Part shown: positions 33,066 to 40,328 of the stretch, one piece after another
Layout: each line of letters begins with the position of its first letter
Position numbering within the stretch: the stretch's first letter is position 1
Source: Flavobacteriaceae bacterium
Lineage (GTDB): Bacteria; Bacteroidota; Bacteroidia; Flavobacteriales; Flavobacteriaceae
DNA: 64,000 nucleotides
Reading direction: 5' to 3'
Assembly (NCBI GenBank): GCA_030148025.1
Contig: JASBUG010000003.1
Location: 1 to 64,000 of the forward strand
Position numbers and translations under genes: made by a program
Notes under the pieces: model-generated
Seen by the model: only the letters and a program-made list of their open reading frames with translations
Database searches by the model: none
Told to the model about the DNA's origin: nothing

Positions 33066-34376
33066 ATGAATACTCACCATCAAGTTTTAATTATTGGAGG
33101 AGGTACAGCAGGCATTATGGTTGCTTCTCAATTGAAAAAAAAGAACGCCAGTTTAAATATTGGATTGATTGAACCTTCAGACAAACACTATTACCAACCA
33201 GCTTGGACCTTAGTAGGCGCTAATACTTATAATTACAATGATACAGTAAGACCTATGTCTTCAATAATACCAAAGGGTGTTAATTGGATTAAAGAATATG
33301 CCGAAACATTTAAACCAGAAACGAATACAGTAGTAACAACAAACGGAAATGAATTTACGTATGACTATTTGGTTGTTGTTCCAGGTTTAAAAATCGCTCC
33401 AGAATTGGTTGAAGGTTTACCTGAAGCTATGGAAAAAGGCGTGGTTTGCAGTAATTATACAGATCCAGAACATACCTGGGAAACACTTAAAAACTTTAAA
33501 GGAGGTACAGCACTGTTTACTCAACCTACAACACCAATTAAATGTGGTGGTGCGCCACAAAAAATTATGTATTTGGCAGAAGATCATTTTAAAAAAGCTG
33601 GTGTTAGAGATGAGACAGATGTCGTTTTTGCATTACCTAGTGGTTCTATTTTTGGCGTGAAGATTATTGCAGATACTTTAATGGAAGTGGTTGATAGAAA
33701 AGATATAAATGTGAGATTTTTTCACAAGCTTGTAAAAGTTGATGCTGATAAAAAAATTGCTTGGTACGAAATAGATAAAGATTTAACTGCTGGCGGTTGT
33801 GTTACAATAACAGATGGTGATGAAGCATCGCTAGACAAAGATATACAATACAATTATAAAGATGTTAAGGTAACAAGAGATGGAGATAGATACGGGATTC
33901 ATTTTGATATGATGCATTTGGCACCACCACAATGTGCACCAGACTTTATTAGAAACTCTCCTTTAGCTGCTGAAACCGGTTGGGTATCGGTAGATAGTAA
34001 GACAATGCAGCATACCAAGTATGCCAATATTTTTAGCATGGGAGATGTATCTAATTTACCAACTTCTAAAACTGGTGCAGCAATTAGAAAACAAGTTCCG
34101 GTAGCTGTGGCTAATATCTTAAAAATGATAGAATCTGAATCACTTTCAGATAAAGAATATGATGGTTATACCTCATGCCCATTAGTTACTGGATATGGCA
34201 AAATGGTGTTAGCCGAATTTGATTATGATAAAAATTTCACTCCAGACCCAAAACTAAAAGAGTTTCCATTAATGATAAAAGACTCTTCAAAAGAGCATTG
34301 GCGATTATGGATGCTTAAAAAGCATTTACTCCCACATTTATATTGGAATAAAATGATGAAAGGTGTAGAAGTTTAG
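33066..34376 (+). CDS. sqr: Sulfide:quinone oxidoreductase, type II-like
   Basis: This 436-residue flavoprotein oxidises sulfide to sulfane sulfur and reduces quinone. It has the FAD Rossmann motif VLIIGGGTAGIMVASQL at residues 7-23, Cys160 in TTPIKCGGAPQKIMYLAE (the signature shared with mitochondrial SQR) and Cys371 in TSCPLVTGYG as the second redox Cys, plus the FAD motif FSMGDVSNLPTSKTGAA. No signal peptide is present; SQR associates peripherally with the membrane. Type II enzymes pass sulfur to a low-molecular-weight thiol, which fits the persulfide dioxygenase encoded upstream. It has its own Crp/Fnr site. Confidence 0.93.
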   Translation: MNTHHQVLIIGGGTAGIMVASQLKKKNASLNIGLIEPSDKHYYQPAWTLVGANTYNYNDTVRPMSSIIPKGVNWIKEYAETFKPETNTVVTTNGNEFTYDYLVVVPGLKIAPELVEGLPEAMEKGVVCSNYTDPEHTWETLKNFKGGTALFTQPTTPIKCGGAPQKIMYLAEDHFKKAGVRDETDVVFALPSGSIFGVKIIADTLMEVVDRKDINVRFFHKLVKVDADKKIAWYEIDKDLTAGGCVTITDGDEASLDKDIQYNYKDVKVTRDGDRYGIHFDMMHLAPPQCAPDFIRNSPLAAETGWVSVDSKTMQHTKYANIFSMGDVSNLPTSKTGAAIRKQVPVAVANILKMIESESLSDKEYDGYTSCPLVTGYGKMVLAEFDYDKNFTPDPKLKEFPLMIKDSSKEHWRLWMLKKHLLPHLYWNKMMKGVEV

Positions 34377-34398
34377 AGAGTTGAAAGCGTTTTTTTAA

Positions 34399-34443
34399 TG
34401 TAACAATGGTTACCATTTAATAGGACAATTAGTCGTAATTTTA
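34399..34443 (+). promoter_or_regulatory. Crp/Fnr-type site and promoter of a putative small RNA
   Basis: TGTAACAATGGTTACC (34399-34414) lies just after the sqr stop, with -7-like TAATTTTA at 34436-34443, 29.5 bp from the centre. No ORF follows before the terminator at 34524, so this promoter would make a short non-coding transcript. Confidence 0.72.
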
Positions 34444-34448
34444 CACCT

Positions 34449-34552
34449 GAAAAGAAGCATAAACTAATATTTTAGATTTTTGACTGAGTGAGTCTAAATC
34501 TGTTAGTTGATTAATAGTTTGAAAGCCCAAAATTTAATTTTTGGGCTTTTTA
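34449..34552 (+). ncRNA. Putative Crp/Fnr-controlled small RNA of about 104 nt
   Basis: Between the promoter at 34399-34443 and a strong terminator at 34524-34552 there is no plausible coding sequence (no ATG). The stretch contains a hairpin at 34474-34501: AGATTT, GACT, loop GAGTG, AGTC, AAATCT, with one or two unpaired T on each side of the inner stem. A third element is the terminator hairpin (AGCCCAAAA / TTTTGGGCT). This promoter-hairpin-terminator layout is that of a bacterial sRNA, comparable in logic to FNR-induced FnrS of enterobacteria but unrelated in sequence. The 5' end is inferred from promoter geometry. Confidence 0.6.
34524..34552 (+). terminator. Terminator of the putative small RNA
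   Basis: AGCCCAAAA (34524-34532) pairs with TTTTGGGCT (34539-34547) around a 6-nt loop and runs into a T-rich tract. It also lies downstream of sqr and would stop any sqr read-through. Confidence 0.85.
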
Positions 34553-34558
34553 ATTTTT

Positions 34559-34603
34559 TGTGATAAATGTCATATTAATTATAATTTATCAGAATTATTT
34601 TTA
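34559..34603 (+). promoter_or_regulatory. Divergent Crp/Fnr-like site and promoter of the 47-residue protein
   Basis: TGTGATAAATGTCATA (34559-34574) keeps an inverted-repeat form but departs from TGTAAC/GTTACA at two positions per half. A -7-like TATTTTTA at 34596-34603 is again exactly 29.5 bp from the centre. The ATG is at 34631. Confidence 0.5.
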
Positions 34604-34630
34604 CCTTCATAAAAACTAACACAAACAACT

Positions 34631-34774
34631 ATGATTAATCAAAGTATCGCATTATACGACTGGAGCAATGGTGTAATTATGATGGCAGTATTTGGTTTAG
34701 CTTGCCTTATATTAATTATTGCGCTAGTTGTTTTTATGAATAGTGGGAAGAAAAAGGATGATCAGGAAAATTAA
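34631..34774 (+). CDS. 47-residue single-span membrane protein
   Basis: The short ORF encodes MINQSIALYDWSNGVIMMAV followed by the rest of one hydrophobic helix (FGLACLILIIALVVFMNSG) and a charged tail KKKDDQEN. It has its own promoter-like region upstream (34559-34603) and a strong terminator immediately downstream (34797), which argues that it is a real gene rather than chance. Small single-span proteins of this shape are often accessory subunits of oxidases or reductases (CcoQ-, CydX-like), but no homology can be claimed. The location between sulfide-oxidation and NO-reductase genes is suggestive only. Confidence 0.65.
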   Translation: MINQSIALYDWSNGVIMMAVFGLACLILIIALVVFMNSGKKKDDQEN

Positions 34775-34796
34775 TTTCTCACCAAATAAGAAAATA

Positions 34797-34823
34797 AAAA
34801 GAGGACCTATGTCCTCTTTTTTT
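34797..34823 (+). terminator. Terminator after the 47-residue protein gene
   Basis: AAAAGAGGAC (34797-34806) pairs with GTCCTCTTTT (34811-34820) around CTAT and is followed by further T. Very strong intrinsic terminator. Confidence 0.9.
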
Positions 34824-34882
34824 GTGATTAAAAACTGATGGTGCAATTTTAATTAAACCTAATATCCCTAATAATTAGATTT

Positions 34883-34913
34883 AAAACCTACCTCAATACA
34901 ACATTGAGGTAGG
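34883..34913 (-). terminator. Terminator of the TonB-receptor operon
   Basis: An 11-bp inverted repeat, CCTACCTCAAT (34887-34897) and ATTGAGGTAGG (34903-34913), with loop ACAAC, is followed on the minus strand by TTTT. It lies 37 bp past the receptor's stop codon. Confidence 0.85.
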
Positions 34914-34949
34914 CAATAATTAACATTAGCTTTTGTTTTTAGTCACTAG

Positions 34950-37055
34950 TTAAAATTTGTATTGTAGAAATGCAGTGATATTTCTACCAGGTTCATTAAT
35001 AGGTACATTTCCTAAACCTTCTTGATTTCTAAATGAAAAACTTAAATGATCGTTATAGGCTTGATCAAATACATTTAAGGCTGCTACACCAAGTGTTACA
35101 TTCTTTATAGGTTTTATACCTAAACGAATATCTAAGGTTTCATAACCAGCCGTTGTAGTTTCTCCAAAGCTCTCAGCAATATTATCTTGTTTTGATACTA
35201 GGTTAAATGTAGCATTGGCCCAGTATTTTTTCTTTTCTACTCCAAAAGAAACTTTGGTAGTAAAAGGAGGTGTTAACGGTAAAGATTCTTTCAGATCTTT
35301 ATTTTTTGCGTATACATAAGCAAATTCTGTTTTAAAGAAGAAATCATCTAGAAAATCTAATTTTGCAGTTGCTTCAAATCCTGTTTTGTAAGCACCATCT
35401 AAGTTTCTGAATACTTTTGGATGACGAGGTTGTGCCATTGGCATATATAACCTGTTTAACGATTCATCTACAACACCAACAATATAGTTTTCAAAGAATG
35501 AATAATAGAAAGAGGTAGAGTAGCTAAATTTGTTAAAGCCATTACTAAGATTCTCTTTTCCTTTAAATCCAATTTCAAATTGATTATTAACTTCTGCTTT
35601 TAGATCTGGATTACCAACATATTCGTATGGATCTTGTCCAATAGTAAAGTGATTAATAAAACGTTCAACCATATTTGCAGAACGAACACCACGACCATAG
35701 GCAGCTTCTAGTGTAAAACTAGGTGAAATAATTTTCTTAAGAGATATTGTTCCGCTAACATTACCTTCTGTACGCTTATCAAGATCGTACATGGCAGCAA
35801 AATTATCAGCTGGATCTTTTATATCACTAATTACTGTATTGTAACGTATTCCGAAGTTAAAAATGGTAGAATTGCTTGCAAACCATTTTGCTTCAGTAAA
35901 AATACCAATATCTGTAATTTGTGAATCTTGCCATATCTTATCTGTAAAGGTCATTGGCATAGGTAATGGGTTTCCATTCATTATTTTCACTAAACGTGTT
36001 CTGTTACCCTCTCTGCCAATATGCATAGCATCTAAACCAGTGTAAAATTGCCAGTTCTCATTTGGTACAATTTTCAATTCAAATTTACCACCAATAGTAG
36101 TAGCTTCTACAGGAGATACAGCTTCAACCATCATGAAGTTTGGACGTTTGGAATTGTCCATTAAATGATCTACAAAACTGTAATAGGCTTTTGCACTTAT
36201 ACTCTTCACCTTTTTGTTTGGGTTCTCTTTTTTATAGTCCAGAGATAAAATACTACTATCATCAAAATCTGTATCCATTGGTAATGCAGCATGTAAAACA
36301 TCACGACCAAAAGACTGTCTCCAATGTGCTTGTAATCGTTCGTTCTCAGAAAAATTATATCCTAATTTTATGCCGTAATCTGTACTTCTAAAAGAAGAAG
36401 GGATCTCTACACCATTACCATCTTCGTAGTTTCCAAAATCTCTGTAGCCACCATTAATGGTAACATCGTATTTTTCTGAAGCATATTTTAGTGCAAGCAT
36501 ATTAACAAAAGAACCACCATTTTCTTCATAACCTACAGATGCATTACCATGAAAACCATAATCATCGACTCCCGGGTTTTTAGTTACCATGTTTATAATG
36601 CCTCCAAATGTAGTACCATAACGTACCGTGTAAGGGCCTTTAATAATTTCAATTTTAGCAATTTCTTCTGGAATTATGTGTGTTGTAATTGGATCCATTC
36701 TATTTGGACAAGCATGCATAGCTTTAGTACCGCCGTCATACTGTACATTTAATTGCTCGTATTGAGAGGCTCTAAAAGAAGGGTCTATAGCATAGTTACC
36801 TCTTTTAATTGTTGAAAAACCATTTATATTTTTAAATAGATCTGCGACATTTTTGGGTTGTACGATATTCTCATCGTAATTATTTGAAACCTTAGAATGT
36901 GTAGGGTCTGTTTTAGGGTTTCCAATAATAATTACTTCGTTTAAGGCTACTGTTTTAGCGGTTGTAGTGGTGTCTTTTACTTTTTTTTGTTTTGTTTGTG
37001 CAAAAGACATAGTCGATACAAGCACACATAATAGCGCACTATATATTGTTCTCAT
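34950..37055 (-). CDS. TonB-dependent outer-membrane receptor, OprC/NosA-like copper uptake type
   Basis: This 701-residue receptor has a signal peptide (LLCVLVSTMSFAQ), a plug domain (~50-165, with IEIIKGPYTVRYGTTFGGIINM) and a C-terminal beta-barrel ending in FLQYKF. The plug carries HACPNRMDP: Cys116 and Met120 form the C-x3-M motif that binds copper in OprC/NosA proteins. The usual N-terminal carboxypeptidase-like domain of Bacteroidota receptors is absent. The partner gene upstream encodes a Cys-rich small protein, and the divergent neighbour is norC. Copper import for cupro-enzymes is the likely role; the metal is inferred from the motif. Confidence 0.85.
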   Translation of the reverse strand: MRTIYSALLCVLVSTMSFAQTKQKKVKDTTTTAKTVALNEVIIIGNPKTDPTHSKVSNNYDENIVQPKNVADLFKNINGFSTIKRGNYAIDPSFRASQYEQLNVQYDGGTKAMHACPNRMDPITTHIIPEEIAKIEIIKGPYTVRYGTTFGGIINMVTKNPGVDDYGFHGNASVGYEENGGSFVNMLALKYASEKYDVTINGGYRDFGNYEDGNGVEIPSSFRSTDYGIKLGYNFSENERLQAHWRQSFGRDVLHAALPMDTDFDDSSILSLDYKKENPNKKVKSISAKAYYSFVDHLMDNSKRPNFMMVEAVSPVEATTIGGKFELKIVPNENWQFYTGLDAMHIGREGNRTRLVKIMNGNPLPMPMTFTDKIWQDSQITDIGIFTEAKWFASNSTIFNFGIRYNTVISDIKDPADNFAAMYDLDKRTEGNVSGTISLKKIISPSFTLEAAYGRGVRSANMVERFINHFTIGQDPYEYVGNPDLKAEVNNQFEIGFKGKENLSNGFNKFSYSTSFYYSFFENYIVGVVDESLNRLYMPMAQPRHPKVFRNLDGAYKTGFEATAKLDFLDDFFFKTEFAYVYAKNKDLKESLPLTPPFTTKVSFGVEKKKYWANATFNLVSKQDNIAESFGETTTAGYETLDIRLGIKPIKNVTLGVAALNVFDQAYNDHLSFSFRNQEGLGNVPINEPGRNITAFLQYKF

Positions 37056-37120
37056 TTTTTTTGTTTTAAATTTTTAAATAATAAGGGGTTCAACTAATTA
37101 GTTTAGTTGAAAATAGCATG

Positions 37121-37504
37121 TTATGAGAACATTGATTGTGGAGGATGAAAACAATCTTTTAAACCTGTAAAAGAATATAGGTTTAGATAATAATCGTTAA
37201 AGCTGTAATTAGTATTCGAACAGGTAATTTGGTATGCAATAGGTAATTCGTTGTACAATAAAATATCTTTAAAGTCTAGCATGCTAAAAGGAGTATTTTT
37301 ATCTCCAGAGTTAGATTCTGCTACTTTTTTTAGTTGACATTTACCGTTACATGATAGTTCAGGTTGGTCTTTATTTTCACAAAGTTGTTCAATAAAACTT
37401 ATAGGATCAATTTCATAATAAGCAAAGGTAAGCGTTATCTGCATGCTATTGAACATTATTAAAAATGATAATGTAATTGACACTATGATTGAACCTATTT
37501 TCAT
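37121..37504 (-). CDS. Small exported Cys-rich protein upstream of the copper receptor
   Basis: This 127-residue protein has an N-terminal hydrophobic segment (IGSIIVSITLSFLIMFNSM) and a Cys-rich motif FIEQLCENKDQPELSCNGKCQLKK, with a further Cys near ITCSNTN and DCFHPP. The C-x2-G-K-C pattern recurs in small Bacteroidota proteins placed before metal-related TonB receptors, so metal binding or delivery is plausible. The start is placed at ATG 37504; an upstream GTG overlaps the -7-like box. It precedes the receptor by 65 bp on the same strand. Confidence 0.65.
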   Translation of the reverse strand: MKIGSIIVSITLSFLIMFNSMQITLTFAYYEIDPISFIEQLCENKDQPELSCNGKCQLKKVAESNSGDKNTPFSMLDFKDILLYNELPIAYQITCSNTNYSFNDYYLNLYSFTGLKDCFHPPQSMFS

Positions 37505-37509
37505 CGGCA

Positions 37510-37583
37510 CAAAATTAGCTTGTTTTCCTTTTTTTAAAACTGATTTTTATCATGTTTTTACTTTCATTGATGCGTTACTTTTG
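37510..37583. promoter_or_regulatory. Symmetric Crp/Fnr-type operator between norC and the copper-receptor operon
   Basis: TGATTTTTATCA (37541-37552) is a TGAT-N4-ATCA palindrome, the Fnr/Dnr-type half-site. On the + strand TACTTTTG (37576-37583) is a perfect -7 element 29.5 bp from the centre, driving norC. On the minus strand TAATTTTG (37517 down to 37510) is also perfect and also 29.5 bp from the centre, pointing to the Cys-rich gene and copper receptor. The minus-strand transcript would begin almost at ATG 37504. Confidence 0.7.
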
Positions 37584-37631
37584 AAAAAAGATATTTTTAT
37601 CCTTTTTTAATTAAACTAAAATCAATTAAAT

Positions 37632-38099
37632 ATGTTATCAAAAAAACAAGCAAGGGCATTCTTTCTAGGAGGTACCTTGGTAACGTTTTTAATTTTTATT
37701 GGATTAACGGTATTTTCATTATCGGGTCCACAGGATCAATCCAATGAAGAAAACATTACTGAATCTGTAGTTAGAGGAAAACTAATTTGGGAGGAAAACA
37801 ATTGTATGGGATGCCATACAATATTGGGTGAAGGCGCTTATTACGCTCCAGAATTGACAAAAGTTATTGATCGGCTTAACGAAAAATATGATGGTCAAGG
37901 AGAAGAAGTTATTAAAAGTATTTTAATGTCTGAAGTGCCATGGCAACCAAATGGAAGAAAAATGGTAGCCTATGGTATGACCGAGCAAGAAGCTCAGGAC
38001 ATGGTAGAATTTTTTAAATGGATTGGAGAAATAGACTTAAATGGTTTTGACCGTATTGTATCTCCAATTGCTAAACGAAGACTTAATAACCAAAACTAA
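37632..38099 (+). CDS. norC: Nitric oxide reductase cytochrome c subunit
   Basis: This 155-residue NorC has one N-terminal membrane anchor (FFLGGTLVTFLIFIGLTVFSL) and a periplasmic cytochrome c domain with C58-M-G-C61-H62 in NCMGCHTILGEGAYYAPEL, the NorC signature. It feeds electrons to NorB for 2 NO to N2O. The gene follows the symmetric Crp/Fnr-like operator with a ~42-nt leader and is 5 bp from norB. Confidence 0.94.
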   Translation: MLSKKQARAFFLGGTLVTFLIFIGLTVFSLSGPQDQSNEENITESVVRGKLIWEENNCMGCHTILGEGAYYAPELTKVIDRLNEKYDGQGEEVIKSILMSEVPWQPNGRKMVAYGMTEQEAQDMVEFFKWIGEIDLNGFDRIVSPIAKRRLNNQN

Positions 38100-38104
38100 A
38101 GACC

Positions 38105-39442
38105 ATGAAATATAAATCACAAAAAGTTGCCTATTGGTTTTTTGCGCTTTCAATGCTATTACTAGTATTACAGCTAGTATATGGTTTTGTAATGGGCTTT
38201 GCTAGAATAGGTTTTGACAATTTACATGAAATTATTCCATTTAATACAGCCAGAGCAGTACATACAAACTTATTGGTGGTTTGGTTGTTATCTGGGTTTA
38301 TGGGAGCAGCATATTATATAATACCTGAAGAAGCGCAACGCGAATTGGTAAGTGTAAAGTTAGCATACGTACAGCTTATAAGTTTAGCCGTTGTTGGTGT
38401 TATAGCAATAGTAGGATACCATTTTAACTATTGGGAAGGAAGAAAATTTCTTGAAATTCCACGTCCTTTAGATTTCCTTGTAGTAGCAAATGTACTCTTG
38501 TTTTTAGGACTCATTCTCGTCACTTTATTTAAAGGTAAGCGAAAAACTACAACCGCCTTAGTTCTTTCTATGGGATTATTGTTTGCAGCATTATTATACT
38601 TACCAGGAATGTTACCATTTGATAGTCAAGTATTAGATTCATTCTTCCGTTGGTGGGTTGTTCACCTTTGGGTAGAAGGTGTTTGGGAGCTTATTATGGG
38701 TGGTATTCTATCATTCTTATTAATTAAGTTAACTGGTGTCGATAGAGAGGTTATTGAAAAATGGTTGTATGTAATCGTGGGTATTACATTCTTATCTGGA
38801 GTATTAGGTACAGGTCACCACTATTATTACATTGGTGTAAATAAAATTTGGTTAATCGTTGGTGGTATATTCTCAGCACTTGAGCCTTTAGCATTCTTAG
38901 CTATGGCATTATTTGCAGTAAACATGTATAGAAAGGGAGAGAAAAAGCACCCTAATAAACTAGCACTATACTGGACACTTGGTGCAGCAATTGTATCATT
39001 TGTTGGAGCAGGGTTATTAGGTTTTGCACATACACTCCCTCAAACCAATATATATACACATGGTACCTTAGTTACGGCAATGCATGGGCATTTGGCTTTC
39101 TGGGGAGCTTATGGTATGATAGTATTGGCAATTATAAGTTATGCATTACCTAACTTAACGGGTAGAAAACTATATCAAAGTACTAGAGGTAGAGCGGCTT
39201 ATTGGTTGTCTAATATAGGAATGATTGGTATGACAGTTGCTTTTGGTGTTGCTGGTGTTGCCCAGGTATACCTAGAGCGTAAATTTGGAATGGATTTTAT
39301 GGAAGTGCAAAATGAAATCAGTATTCACTTTGTTGTTCTTATTTTATGTGCTTCTATGTTCACATTCGGTGTAGTATTATATATTATAGACTTTTATAAA
39401 CACGGTAAACCAAACGATGAAGCCTTAGAGCTTGCAGAATGA
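38105..39442 (+). CDS. norB: Nitric oxide reductase catalytic subunit
   Basis: This 445-residue haem-copper-oxidase-family membrane protein has about twelve helices. Haem and FeB ligands are visible in VVHLWVEGVWELIMGG (His, and the Glu near FeB), TGHHYYYIG (paired His) and HGHLAFWGAYGMI. Its length matches the cytochrome-c-dependent NorB rather than the quinol-dependent fused form, consistent with an adjacent norC. It reduces NO to N2O at the inner membrane. A strong hairpin follows before norQ. Confidence 0.95.
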   Translation: MKYKSQKVAYWFFALSMLLLVLQLVYGFVMGFARIGFDNLHEIIPFNTARAVHTNLLVVWLLSGFMGAAYYIIPEEAQRELVSVKLAYVQLISLAVVGVIAIVGYHFNYWEGRKFLEIPRPLDFLVVANVLLFLGLILVTLFKGKRKTTTALVLSMGLLFAALLYLPGMLPFDSQVLDSFFRWWVVHLWVEGVWELIMGGILSFLLIKLTGVDREVIEKWLYVIVGITFLSGVLGTGHHYYYIGVNKIWLIVGGIFSALEPLAFLAMALFAVNMYRKGEKKHPNKLALYWTLGAAIVSFVGAGLLGFAHTLPQTNIYTHGTLVTAMHGHLAFWGAYGMIVLAIISYALPNLTGRKLYQSTRGRAAYWLSNIGMIGMTVAFGVAGVAQVYLERKFGMDFMEVQNEISIHFVVLILCASMFTFGVVLYIIDFYKHGKPNDEALELAE

Positions 39443-39479
39443 TAACTAAAATTGATTAATAGCAGCAGTTTACTGTGAT

Positions 39480-39534
39480 ATCCAGAGTATAAAAGTGGTT
39501 AGTATTAAAAGTATTTTATACTCTGGATTTTTTA
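39480..39534 (+). terminator. 15-bp hairpin between norB and norQ
   Basis: ATCCAGAGTATAAAA (39480-39494) is perfectly complementary to TTTTATACTCTGGAT (39514-39528) across a 19-nt loop, followed by six T. It has terminator form but lies inside the nor cluster directly before norQ (39535), so it may set a CB-to-QDEF expression ratio or stabilise the norCB message. Confidence 0.8.
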
Positions 39535-40326
39535 ATGAATAAAATTATGAGCAATCAGTTACCATATTATTATGCTATAGGCAAAGAGGTTGAAGTCTTT
39601 GAGCAAGCCTATAAAAACAAACTTCCTTTTTTGTTAAAAGGTCCTACAGGCACAGGTAAATCTCGATTTATTGAGTTTATGGCACATACATTAAAAAAAG
39701 AACTTATTACTATTTCGTGTCATGAAGAAACCTCTTCAACCGATTTAATTGGGCGTTACATTATTAAAGGAGCCGAAACAGTATGGCTAGATGGACCTTT
39801 AACAACAGCTGTGAAAAAAGGTGCTATTATATACTTAGATGAAATTGCAGAAGCGCGCCCAGATGTAATTGTTGCAATACACTCTTTAACAGATCATAGA
39901 CGAGAGCTATTTATCGATAAGTTAGGAGAAACCATAAAGGCACACGAGGACTTTGCATTAGTAGCATCATTTAATCCTGGTTATCAACGAGGGTTTAAAG
40001 AATTAAAACCTTCAACTAGGCAGCGATTTGTAGCTGTTTCTTTTGATTATCCTGAACCTAAGATTGAAGCCGAAATTTTAGTTAACGAAACAGGTGTTGA
40101 ATCGGGTATTGCTAAAAAGTTAGTCAATATAGCTACTAAAATTAGAAACCTAACAGAATTAGGTTTGACCGAAACAGTTTCAACACGTTTATTGGTAGAT
40201 GCCGCAAAATTGATTCATAGTGGTTTACCAAAACGTCTGTCTGTACATGTGGCCATTGTAGAACCTTTAACAGATGATCTTGAAGTTATTTCTGCATTAA
40301 AAGATTTGAGTGACTTAATGATATAG
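39535..40326 (+). CDS. norQ: MoxR-type AAA+ ATPase for NO reductase activation
   Basis: This 263-residue NorQ/CbbQ-family ATPase has Walker A GPTGTGKSR (~residue 38), Walker B IIYLDEIAEARPDV and sensor FNPGYQ. Together with NorD it inserts the catalytic FeB metal into NorB. Two start codons are possible, 39535 and 39547 (MSNQLPYYY); the latter fits the family N-terminus and clears the preceding hairpin. It is 2 bp from norD. Confidence 0.93.
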   Translation: MNKIMSNQLPYYYAIGKEVEVFEQAYKNKLPFLLKGPTGTGKSRFIEFMAHTLKKELITISCHEETSSTDLIGRYIIKGAETVWLDGPLTTAVKKGAIIYLDEIAEARPDVIVAIHSLTDHRRELFIDKLGETIKAHEDFALVASFNPGYQRGFKELKPSTRQRFVAVSFDYPEPKIEAEILVNETGVESGIAKKLVNIATKIRNLTELGLTETVSTRLLVDAAKLIHSGLPKRLSVHVAIVEPLTDDLEVISALKDLSDLMI

Positions 40327-40328
40327 CC

